Shown in pieces: positions 1 to 13,200 of a stretch of DNA of 64,000 bases; the stretch's first letter is position 1; each line of letters starts with the position of its first letter. Source of the stretch: Archivesica marissinica (taxonomy: Eukaryota; Mollusca; Bivalvia; Venerida; Vesicomyidae). A program made the position numbers and the translations under genes. The notes under the pieces are model-generated. The model worked only from the letters and a program-made list of their open reading frames with translations. It was not told where the DNA came from and did no database searches. The DNA lies in the NCBI GenBank assembly GCA_014843695.1, contig CM026387.1, forward strand, positions 81,151,128-81,215,127, in the 5' to 3' direction.

Positions 1-735
1 ATCGAAGAGTAATATTATACCCAATACATCGAGGAGTAATCTTATACCCAATACATCGAGGAGTAATCTTATACCCAATACATTAGAGTAATCTTATACC
101 CAATACATTGAGGAGTAATCTTATACCCAATACATCGAGGAGTAATCTTATACCCAATACATCAAGGAGTAATCTTATACCCAATACATTAGAGTAATCT
201 TATACCCAATACATTGAGGAGTAATCTTATACCCAATACATCGAGGAGTAATCTTATACCCAATACATCGAGGAGTAATCTTATACCCAATACATCGAGG
301 AGTAATCTTATACCCAATACATTACAGTAATCTTATACCCAATACATTACAGTAATCTTATACCCAATACATTGAGGAGTAATCTTATACCCAATACATT
401 GAGGAGTAATCTTATACCCAATACATCGAGGAGTAATCTTATACCCAATACATCGAGGAGTAATCTTATAACCAATACATCGAGGAGTAATCTTATACCC
501 AATACAATGAGGAGTAATCTTATACCCAATACATTGTGGTGTAATATTATAACCAATAAATTGTGGTGTAATATTATAACCAATACCTCAACAAGTAATC
601 TTATACACCCAATATATCATTGTATGATCTTATACCCAATACATCAAGACTTGATCGTATACCAAATACAACGTGGTGCGGTCATACACACAATACATGA
701 AGGCATGATCATATAACAAATACACCAATACCCAA
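1..735. repeat. 27-bp minisatellite (with 25-bp variants)
   Basis: Unit ATCGAGGAGTAATCTTATAC plus CCAATAC. Regular to about 600 and degenerate to about 735. It extends off the left edge and lies in the intron after exon 29. Confidence 0.95.
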
Positions 736-1162
736 TACGTCAATATGTTATTTTATATACTCTATGCAAAAGTACACTATGGGATTTGAGTCTGTATGGG
801 AGAATACTGAGCGCAGTACATCTGACATTACGCGTGTGTACCGACTCGTGTATTGTCATTTTCAAACTTGCTTGGATATTGCCTAAACTATTGTCTGTAG
901 TGTCAAGCCTATGGTGTATCATAATACTCTTCAAAATATTACAAGAAGTATTTTAGGGCCAGAACCGCACACATGACGTTGGTGATCATTTGTCCACACA
1001 CCCGAAGCATCTGTGAACCAAACATGATATTTTTCGCTTAAGGACATGGCCGATAACATATCTTAAGAGCAACTTTTCAATCCATTGTACTCCTTTCAAC
1101 AAAAAATGAAAATAGATGTTCATCATTGAAATCAATGTAAATATATTTTTAGCATCACCTAC

Positions 1163-1292
1163 CTCTCTTAAGTTGAGCTACAGTGATCTGTGAGGCTTCT
1201 GCCTTGTCCAGCTTCCTTTGATACTTTTGGAACAGGGCACGTTGTAGACGTAAAATACTGGGAATATACCGCAAAGCTCTAAGATGATGCTC
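1163..1292 (-). CDS. RNF213: RNF213-like exon 29 (C-terminal domain), last exon in window
   Basis: Encodes EHHLRALRYIPSILRLQRAL, then FQKYQRKLDKAEASQITVAQ and LKR. Matches E-A-E-L-R-L-V-K-F-L-P-E-I-L-A-L-Q-R. Acceptor TGTATATAG, donor GTAGGT, phase 0 in and phase 1 out. The remaining C-terminal exons must lie left of base 1; I see no exon between here and the window edge. Confidence 0.88.
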
Positions 1293-4200
1293 CTATATAC
1301 AGAATGCAGATAAATGAGAAATCCACATTAATTATTACTTAGCCAGTGATAATTGGAAACAGTTGGGCTATCCATAAATACATTGGCAATACTACTGGAG
1401 GACATCTTGATCATGCGATAAAGCATTGCTTGTTGCAATCAACTTTTAAAATAACCTTTAACCTGCTAATCGCAACTAACGTTTGTTTTGAAAACAACAT
1501 CGGGCCAGATCAGACGGCACAGAATGTAGTCCCGTTTGATCAGGTTCTATACTGCTTGCTATTCGGATAGTGGATAGCTAAACACTTAGTAGCAAACAAC
1601 ATAGATCGTGATCAAACGCGGTGTTACGATAATCTGAATGCAGTTACCATTTGTTGATATTCAATTTGAATTCGGTGTGGTATTATTTGTTCAATATTTG
1701 TTCAAAGCTATAAAATATATTGAAATTTATTTGTACAATTTCCTCGAAATAAGCATAATATAGCGGGAAATACAGGAAAATATTATCTAAATTTGATAGT
1801 ATTACGAAAAAATGCTATGCTTAGTAGTTTTAAGACCAAAAATGTGTAACACAATTTCATAATAAAATAGTCTACAACAAGCAAATATTCTGAGAAACCC
1901 TCATTATTACCAATGGTATTTGGTATGAATATTAAATGTTGCGATAATCCCTGCTGAACGCGAATCCATGTAAGGGAAACATATTTTGTTTACTGTCTAG
2001 AAGCAAACAAAGTGACAACAATGTTTGACACTTGACCATTTGCTAAGAAGTCTTGGCATTGATAGCTAATTGTCTAATTACAGGGTTAGTGGCTTTTGTC
2101 ATGCATACATTCAGATACTCTTTACATAAACAACACGAATCCTTTACAATAAGTGTTTATGATAAAACACATGTCTTATGTTGACAGTGACGAAAAAGGT
2201 TCATTGTCACTTATTCAACCTGCTGCAATCTGACAATTGTTTAAATAACCATTTAATGTCCATAGCATATGACTAGCATGAAAACAGTTAAGAAAACAGA
2301 AAATATATATGGAAATTCATATTTCCCGCGTAAAAGTCATATTTCCCATTTTGAGAGTATTTCCAAGATACTCTCCCAGTGTTGGATATACTAGCGGGAA
2401 ATTTCCCAGCCTATCGTGACTGTATACTATTAAATTATTCTTGTTCGTTCAATTAACAAAGTTGACATCGAATTTCGTTTATATTAAAACATCAGAACAA
2501 GAAGGTTTTCCAATAGGACTAATTTAGTTACCATGGAATTACCAGTGGTCCATTGTTTAGTCTAAGGTATACATGGGTCTCAATTATTTATTGATTCACT
2601 TTGATACAACACTATTTTGTCAAATGTACATTATTTCACCCACATTTCTGAAATATGAATCTGCCTGACAGATCTAATGCGTATTTGGTGTCCGGTAGAT
2701 TGAATACAATATGGTCATTGACATACCTCTTTCAGGAAGAGTTGGAGAACTTTATGTTGTCCATGAGTTAGTTTGGACTCAGTCTCTTGTCTGAGATGTT
2801 GTAGAGATATCGGTGTTCTGTATCGCCACACTCTGGCAATTTCCTGTAGTGATGCAGGATTCTCTCCGACCGTGTTTGAGTCTGTCTCATATAGCAGGCA
2901 GAGTAACGGGTCTGCTCCTTAAATACATATATATAGCTATATATACCGGTAACTTATAACAACTAGTGACATCCATATAAACGTATAGCTGAAGCATAAA
3001 GTCATGCTCATGATGGTCACTATGTCTGTGTTCAAATGTATCACATTAGTATCTTAGTGTCAGATGTGACCATTGATTCTCATGCACTCTACAATACTTG
3101 TTTGAAATGGATTCATTTTAAGTTTGTAATACTTGTTTGAAATGGATTCATTTTAATTTTGTAAAACTTGTTTGAAATGGATTCATTTTAATTTTATAAA
3201 ACTTGTTTGAAATGTATTCATTTTAATTTTGTAAAACTTGTTTGAAATGGATTCATTTTAATTTTGTAAAACTTGTTTGAAATATATTCATTTTAATTTT
3301 GTAAAACTTGTTTGAAATGGATTCATTTTAATTTTGTAAAACTTGTTTTTTATATATTCATTTTAATTTTGTAATACTTGTTTGAAATGGATTCATTTTA
3401 ATTTTGTAAAACTTGTTTGAAATGGATTCATTGTAATTTTGTAATACTTGTTTGAAATATATTCATTTTAATTTTGTAATACTTGTTTGAAATGGATTCG
3501 TTTTAATTTTGCTACATGTGCCAGTTGATTCTCATTCACACTACAATACTGGACTTTTGCTACATAATTGCGAGTTTGACCTTCGAGGTACATTTTGTCG
3601 CTTGTCACTACAACATTCCACTGCGGACAACGGGTGTATATGTAGTAATACACGGAGCAAATAATATATACATACATGTACAGTGAGGGTACGTATACTA
3701 AAGTTCCAAATGAGATATTTCAAATCTTTGTGCTTGGAATGAGAACTGTTGGGATCAATAAATGTGCCATGTAAGCATATGTGAAAATGGAAAATAATAC
3801 TTATGACCAATTCATTTTATAAAAGGTTCCATATACGGTACTGGAACGAGTCCATATATCAATTAATATAGACATGTACAAGCCCGTACATGAATCGTCT
3901 AGTATGTGAATCCACCACACATTTAAACACCATTACTTAAACTTTATTTATTTTACAACGATTGCGAAGCAAGTTCTATCAACTTATATTAATCACTCTC
4001 GTTTGCGCGGATGAAAGCTTATATGTGGTCATTCGTGTGGAGGAAACCGGAGTACCCGGATAAAACCCACCTGTCCGATCTGGCGACGACCGTATCATCT
4101 CACATACTTCCCAGTTCGAGGATCGAACCTGGGTTGCATTGGTGAGAAGCGAGCGTGTTAACCACTGTGCTAATCGGAGAGCCAGTGGACATCATTGTAA

Positions 4201-7200
4201 ACATAAATATTGCCTCCAAAGACTGACACAGAAGAATTCAATCACGAGTTTCATGACTAAGTATATTGTGGCAATGGAATATGGGAACATAAATCAAACA
4301 ATGGACATGCAAATTAATATAAAACTTTTCAATTTCTTTGAGCTTACTGGTAGCTAAATAGCAAAACCAGTATCCACACAGATTTGGTGCTGAATGACCT
4401 CATCACAAAATACATAATGCAACACATGACAAGATAAAAGCAATGTGTGAGACTGGTTTTCAAAACAAGGCTCTACATGATATGGACATACTGCATACAT
4501 ATATATATAAAAGAATGAATGTATAATTATTAAGAAATAATAAGTATCAACCGTGGTATATCGCAGAATAACCCGAGTTTAGAAGGCCTTCGTGATATAT
4601 GTCTACGCATAAGAACTTCAAACTCGGGTTATTCTGCGATATACCACGGTTGATACTTATTATTTCGATTCTAACACGACATACTTCTAATAATTTTAAG
4701 AATCAAAGGAGTATTTTCTTCAAACGCCGTTGTACTCCGCTGCATTTGGCTTTCGAAATTTCCTTCCGCGTGACGTTATTTTTTATGGAAAATATCAATC
4801 AGGTGTATAAATGAACAAAAGTTGTAGCTGATCAATAATTTTATTTATTTTGTCAAATAAAACTGTACAGAATAGTAACTGAAACGTTACTTAACAGAAC
4901 AACAAGACGGACAAGAGATTATCTGATTCTAAAAATAGCTCAATTCCGCGAATTACCACGGTAGTATTTTACAAACATCACGTGACTTTCATTCATAAAA
5001 CTTTACACACATTGTATAAATGGAATAGCCAAAACACGGTGAGCGCGCAGCATAGTTCAAGGTAGGTATATCGCAGAATAACCCAAGGTAGATTTAACTC
5101 TACAAGTATGTATGTTATTAGCTGGGTCGTGTTAGAATAGAAAATAGTTGTTCATCTCTGTGTATGCTTGTTACAAATGTGATAAAGTTAATGAACGTAC
5201 AGCGAGACTATTTGTTCATCTCTGTGTATGCTTGTTACAAATGTGATAAAGTTAATGAATGTACAACGAGAAATTTGGTTCCTCTCTGTGTATGCTTGTT
5301 ACAAATGTGATAAAGTTAATGAATGTACAGCGAGAATATTGGTTCCTCTCTGTGTATGCTTGTTACAAATTTGATAAAGTTAATGAATGTACAGCAAGAA
5401 TATTGGTTCCTCTCTGTGTATGCTTGTTACAAATGTGATAAAGTTAATGAATGTACAGCGAAAATATTGGTTCCTCTCTGTGTATGCTTGTTACAAATGT
5501 GATAAAGTTAATGAATGTACAGCGAGAATATTGGTTCCTCTCTGTGTATGCTTGTTACAAATGTGATAAAGTTAATGAATGTACAGCGAGAATATTGGTT
5601 CCTCTCTGTGTATGCTTGTTACAAATGTGATAAAGTTAATGAATGTACAGCGAGACTATTGGTTCCTCTCTGTGTATGCTTGTTACAAATGTGATAAAGT
5701 TAATGAATGTACAGAGAGACTATTGGTTCCTCTCTGTGTATGCTTGTTACAAATGTGATAAAGTTAATGAATGTACAGCGAGACTATTGGTTCATCTCTG
5801 TGTATGAGTATGTATGAGTGTATTCAGCAACTCAGAATTGAAAGCAATACTATGATGATACCATATTAGAATTGCAATTACACAACCTTGTGCTTAAAAA
5901 CATCATAGCTGGATTTAGGATCTGAAGGCTTACACCATTATGGTAAAGACGTTTTAGATATCATATCTTCAATTGCCAAACATGAGAAGTGATACATTTA
6001 TTTCACCATTAATGTATTTGAGAATATAAATTATGTTTATTTACTTCTGTAATTGTATGAATATATAATGTAGCAATGGGCAATAATATATAATTTAGCA
6101 ACATGCATGAATATATAATGTAGCAACATGCATGCATATATAATGTAGCAATGGGCATGAATATATAATGTAGAAAGGGGCATGAATATATAATGTAGCA
6201 ATGGGCAAGCATATATAATGTAGCAATGGGCATGCATATATAATGTAGCAACTGGCATGCATATATAATGTAGCAACGGGCATGCATATATAATGTAGCA
6301 ATGGGCATGCATATATAATGTAGCAACGGGCAATAATATATAATGTAGCAACATGCTTGAATATATAATTTAGCAACATGCTTGAATATATAATGTAGCA
6401 ATCTGACCAGTGATGCATATACAGTCATATTAATAATGTATTACATTATAAACGTTTCTATATATTTACCAAGTCTTTGATCCTGGGCAAGAATTTGGTT
6501 ATTGTTCTTCAAGATATTGTCTAGGTTCTGTAAATATTGAACATACATGTATAAATTAAAGACATCTCACATTGTTCAGTAAGTTCACCTGGCATGTTCC
6601 ATCATATTTCAATAAATAATGTTATGATAGTATGTTATATTTCCGGTTTTACGCCTGCATCAGCACCATGTTGGGCTATATCACCGGCGGGCAGTTCACC
6701 TAACAACACCTTTCCTGGGCAGGCTTCAGCGGTTAACCAATACTTGGGTGCACCAACCTCCGTAAGAAACTGCCAACGTTTTCATATAAATGAGACAATG
6801 CCTGAGCGGGGCTCGAACCCGTGACCATCAGTGATGATAGGTTACAGTGGTATACAAGTCAGCGACCGTAACCACTCGACCACGGAGAACCCGTGACCAT
6901 CAGTGATGATAGGTTACAATGGTATACAAGTCAGCGACCATAACCACTCGACCACGGAGACCCGTGACCATCAGTGATGATAGGTTACAATGGTATACAA
7001 GTCAGCGACCGTAACCACTCGACCACGGAGAACCCGTGACCATCAGTGATGATAGGTTACAGTGGTATACAAGTCAGTGACCGAAACCACTCGACCATGG
7101 AGAACCCGTGACCATCCGTGATGATAGGTTACAATGGTATACAAGTCAGCGACCGTAACCAAATAAATAATGTATGCACTACTTTTACAACAGATGAAAA

Positions 7201-10200
7201 AAGTGTTAATAGCATATATCTGTCATAAAAGCTTCTAGACATGCTTAAAGAACTAAACAGAGTTAGTATACCTATGCTGGATGACTAATAGTAGCCGGGT
7301 AATTGGTCTGGAAAGTCATTAGAGGTATGAGATTCCCAAGGCAAATTCCAATTACAAATCGTTTAGTGAGGTAATGGCGGCAAATCTGGTAGCTATGATG
7401 GCAATGTTTGATTGTATATGGAAGTTTTGGTTGTAATTTCACTTTGAGGTCTATTAGAGATAACTTGACAGCATTTCATTAAATCATACTGGATATGAAG
7501 AAATATGCCATTGATCTACACTATGGTATTCATACATACAACGTGATACATGCCACCTAAGTATACTGGTGTTTAATGGCAGTTCTTTAACTGATAGGGT
7601 AATATTATTTAAAATGAGACTGACTGTGTGACAACTCTGCCAAGTTTATTGATTTCATAGAGGGTAAAAAAGGATTCATATTTATACCTTAACTTTCAAC
7701 ATTGTCATACCATCCTATCCTATTTCTGACGGCCCCCAAGAGGGAGATTTAATTTTCCCAAGAGGGAATTTCCAAGATGTAGATCCCCCCAATGTTTTCT
7801 GACGAAAATTATCATTCAAACTACACGTAGTATGTTCATGAGCCAAGACATACGTATGGCTGGGGACTGGATGCTAAGCATGCCGACATTCAAATTGCAT
7901 GGAGGGTTGTCAGTTATGCATTGCAATGGTAGAATCAGATTTATGTTGTCACAGATGATCAGTCCGTGTGAACTATTGGGTTGTCACAGGTAAGATATGC
8001 ATATTCATGTAACTTGTATGCCTTGTATTTCCACACATTTTGAAACGGATTCCAAGTGAAATATATTACTATAATTATAATGTGAACAGGTAGATTACGA
8101 TTGTCGATTCTTAAACTTCATCTTTCTTTACGTGCTGTTCATGTGTCCGAATGCATACCTTTCATATCTTTATTACATAATAGACCTGATAGATGATTAT
8201 AGGTTACAAGTCGGCACAAACCTATACTGTACCAAAGAAATATGTTTTATTTAGAGGATTGTTAACGATAAATCCATTTCAACAATAAGAATGATGTTTT
8301 AACCCCATATATTACATGAATTTTGATTGCCATTTGCATTTTATAAAACTACATTAAGTAGTAATTTCGTATTGGTAAACATTCGAATATTTTCATAATG
8401 TATAATAATTATTTTGCTAAAATAAAATCGGATAAGGCCCGTAGTTGTTTTTAATGTGGAAGATGGACAATATTGAAAGGATATGGTGGGGCTGGTGGCC
8501 AATTTCGGCCAAGATATAGTTTGTTTTGAAAATTGTAGCAGCCTTGTCAATAAATGTAGAAATACCGTACATGTGTAAATTGTTGTGTCGGGTAACAGGC
8601 TCTTAAAGTGTAAAACATATTGATATAATGGAACTAGTGGAAGTAATGTCTGAAATAGATGCATCATACCACGTTTTCAGAAAGGCTTAGAAAATGTGCA
8701 TATATTTGTGACAGGCAAACACACATTCAATGCATATTTCACTAATGATTTTGCAGTTGTATGTACATCTCATAAACTTTTATGGCTGTTGTTATTTTTA
8801 TTTTCAGTTTATTTAACGTTGCTACCGGTTTCCCATTTGAGCGACGGGCTGTTGTTATCTATGTTGATGGAATTTATTACGCAGCGGAGATGTACATAAT
8901 CTACAGATAGAGAGAAGTACACCAGCACACACATATCGAGATGTACAGGTAGGGAGAAGTATACCAGCACACACATATCGAGATGTACAGGTATCGAGAA
9001 GTACACCAGCACACACATATCGAGATGTACAGGTAGAGGTAAGTACACCAGCACACACATATCGAGATGTACAGCTAGAAAGAAGTACACCAGCACACAC
9101 ATATCGAGATGTACATATAGAGAGAGGTACACCAGCACACACATATCGAGATGTACAGGTAGGGATAAGTACACCAGCACACACATATCGAGATGTACAT
9201 GTAGGGATAAGTACACCAGCACACACATATCGAGATGTACAGATAGAGAGAAGTACACCAGCACACACATATCGAGATGTACAGGTAGGGATAAGTACAC
9301 CAGCACACACATATCGAGATGTACAGGTAGAGAGAAGTACTCCAGCACACACATATCGAGATGTACAGGTAGAAAGAAGTACACCAGCACACACATATCG
9401 AGATGTACAGGTAGAGAGAAGTACACCAGCACACACATATCGAGATGTACCGATAGAGAGAAGTACACCAGCACACACATATCGAGATGTACAGGTAGGG
9501 AGAAGTACACCAGCACACACATATCGAGATGTACAGGTAGAGAGAAGTACACCAGCACACACATATCGAGATGTACAGATAGAGAGAAGTACACCAGCAC
9601 ACACATATCGAGATGTACAGGTAGAGAGAAGTACACCAGCACACACATATCGAGATGTACAGGTAGAGAGAAGTACACCAGCACACACATATCGAGATGT
9701 ACAGGTAGAGAGAAGTACACCAGCACACACATATCGAGATGTACCTGTAGAGAGAAGTACCCCAGCATACACATATCGAGATGAACATATAGAGAGAGGT
9801 ACACCAGCACACACATATCGAGATGTATATATAGAGAGAAGTACACCAGCACTCACATACCGAGATGTACAGATAGAGTGAAGTACACCAGCACACACAT
9901 ATCGAGATGTACAGGTAGAGAGAAGTACTCCAGCACACACATATCGAGATGTACATATAGAGAGAAGTACACCAGCACACACATATCGAGATATACATAT
10001 AGAGATAAGTACACCAGCACACACACATATCGAGATGTACATATAGAGAGAAGTACACCAGCACACACATATCGAGATGTACAGGTAGAGAGAAGTACAT
10101 CAGCACTCACATACCGAGATGTACAGATAGAGAGAAGTACACCAGCACACACATATCGAGATGTATATATAGAGAGAAGTACTCCAGCACACACATATCG

Positions 10201-13200
10201 AGATGTATATATAGAGAGAAGTACTCCAGCACACACATATCGAGATGTATATATAGAGAGAAGTACTCCAGCACACACATATCGAGATGTACATATAGAG
10301 AGAAGTACTCCAGCACACACATATCGAGATGTACATATAGAGGGAAGTACTCCAGCGCACACACATATCGAGATGTACATATAGAGAGAAGTACTCCAGC
10401 ACACACATATCGAGATGTATATATAGAGGGAAGTACTCCAGCACACACATATCGAGATGTACATATAGAGAGAAGTGCTCCAGCACACACATATCGAGAT
10501 GTACATATAGAGATAAGTACACCAGCAAACACATATCGAGATGTACATATAGAGAGAAGTACACCAGCACACACATATCGAGATGTATATATAGAGAGAA
10601 GTACACCAGCACACACATATCGAGAGGTATATATAGAGAGAAGTACACCAGCACACACATATCGAGATGTATATATAGAGAGAAGTACACCAGCACACAC
10701 ATATCGAGATGTATATATAGAGAGAAGTACACCAGCACACACATATCCACAGTGAATAGTGAATCAGTTGCATTGATTGATTTTGTAACTTTTTGGTATA
10801 TTTTCTAACTTTCCAAATAAATACTAATTAGTATGTTCTAGGCAAATATTAAAATAATTGATTCTGACTAATACACGTGAGAACCTACCTGAAACACTTC
10901 TTGTATATATCTGGTAGATATTTTAGTTTCCCACTGACTTCTTCCTTGTTTGCTTGACAGATTACTCACTTCGGCTCCAACTTGTACACCTACATATCAA
11001 CAATTAATCACAAGGATAAATAAAGTAGACCTGCATATCTGTATAACAAATGGATTTATCTTATATTAAATATCGTTTCGTTTTGCAATTACTACGCTGT
11101 CACGCGATGAAGATATGATGTGTAATATGTTCCTATTGCGTTAATATCAATTTCCTCGTTGATATCAACGTCAACGCTAACATCATGTTGATATCTTGTT
11201 GCGTAGCAATGACAACAGGGTAATTAATTTGAAACAATGTCAATAAAATATTTGCTCTGCCTAAATCACAGTGAATGCCGTAAATTTATCTTTATAGTAG
11301 TAAATTATAAATGACTTAATTCTTTTCCTAAAATTACACGTACATGTACATTCAATTATGTTCTATGACTGTTAGTCAAAGCCAGTTCACAATTAATTTA
11401 TAAACTAGGTTGAACAATTTACACAATACAGAAACAGGATTATAATGAATGACAGAGTCTTATACATGTTCATGTATAATACAGTCCTTTACATGTTCAT
11501 ATATAATACAGTCCTTTACATGTTCATGCATAATACAGTCCTTTACATGTTCATGTATAACACAGTCCTTTACATGTTCATGCATAACAGTCCTTTACAT
11601 GTTCATGCATAATACAGTCCTTTATATGTTCATGTATAACACAGTCCTTTACATGTTCATGCATAATACAGTCCTTTACATGTTAATGTATAATACAGTC
11701 CTTTACATGTTCATGCATAATACAGTCCTTTACATGTTCATGTATAATACAGTCCTTTACATGTTCATGTATAATACAGTCCTTTACATGTTAATGTATA
11801 ATACAGTCCTTTACATGTTCGTGTATAATACAGTCCTTTACATGTTCATGTATAATACAGTCCTTTACATGTTCTTGCATAATACAGTCCTTTTCGTGTT
11901 ATTGTATTATACAGTCCTTTACATGTTAATGCATAATACAGTCCTTTACATGTTCTTGCATAATACAGTCCTTTACGTGTTCATGTATAATACAGTCCTT
12001 TACATGTTAATGTATAATACAGTCCTTTACATGTTAATGTATAATACAGTCCTTTACATGTTAATGTATAATACAGTCCTTTACATGTTAATGTATAATA
12101 CAGTCCTTTACATGTTAATGTATAATACAGTCCTTTACATGTTAATGTATAATACAGTCCTTTACATGTTAATGTATAATACAGTCCTTTACATGTTAAT
12201 GTATAATACAGTCCTTTACATGTTAATGTATAATACAGTCCTTTACATGTTAATGTATAATACAGTCCTTTACATGTTGTAATAGTCTTTCATGTTAATG
12301 TATAATACATCCTTTACATGTTACTGTATAATATAGTCATTTACATGTTAATGTATAATACAGTCCTTTACATGTTAATGTATAATACAGTCCTTTACAT
12401 GTTAATGTATAATACAGTCCTTTACATGTTAATGTATAATACAGTCCTTTACATGTTCTTGCATAATATAGTCCTTTACATGTTACTGTATAATACAGTC
12501 CTTTACATGTTAATGTATAATACAGTCCTTTACATGTTAATGTATAATACAGTCCTTTACATGTTAATGTATAATACTGTCCTTTACATGTTAATGTATA
12601 ATACTGTCCTTTACATGTTAATGTATAATACAGTCCTTTACATGTTCTTGCATAATATAGTCCTTTACATGTTACTGTATAATACAGTCCTTTACATGTT
12701 CATGTATAATACAGTCCTTTACATGTTAATATATAATACAGTCCTTTACATGTTACTGTATAAACAGTCCTTTATATGTTACTGTATACAGTTCTTTACA
12801 TGTTACTGTATACTACAGTCCTTTACATGTTACTGTATAATACAGTTCTTTATATGTTACTGTATAATACAGTCCTTTACATGTTACTGTATAATACAGT
12901 CCTTTACATGTTAATGTATAATACAGTCCTTTACATGTTACTGTATAATACAGTCCTTTACATGTTAATGTATAATACAGTCCTTTACATGATCATGTAT
13001 AATACAGTCCTTTACATGTTACTGTATAATACAGTCCTTTACATGTTAATGTATAATACAGTCCTTTACAAGTTAATGTATAATACAGTCCTTTACATGT
13101 TAATGTATAATACTGTCCTTTACATGTTAATGTATAATACTGTCCTTTACATGTTAATGTATAATACAGTCCTTTACATGTTCTTGCATAATATAGTCCT

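Noticed and set aside
1..735. CRISPR-like regular repeats
   Set aside because: Head-to-tail minisatellite with no unique spacers, in an animal genome. The same applies to the other arrays.
6830..7160. Possible tRNA gene cluster
   Set aside because: Units have A/B-box-like motifs but no foldable cloverleaf with a proper anticodon arm, and they are attached to a SINE body.
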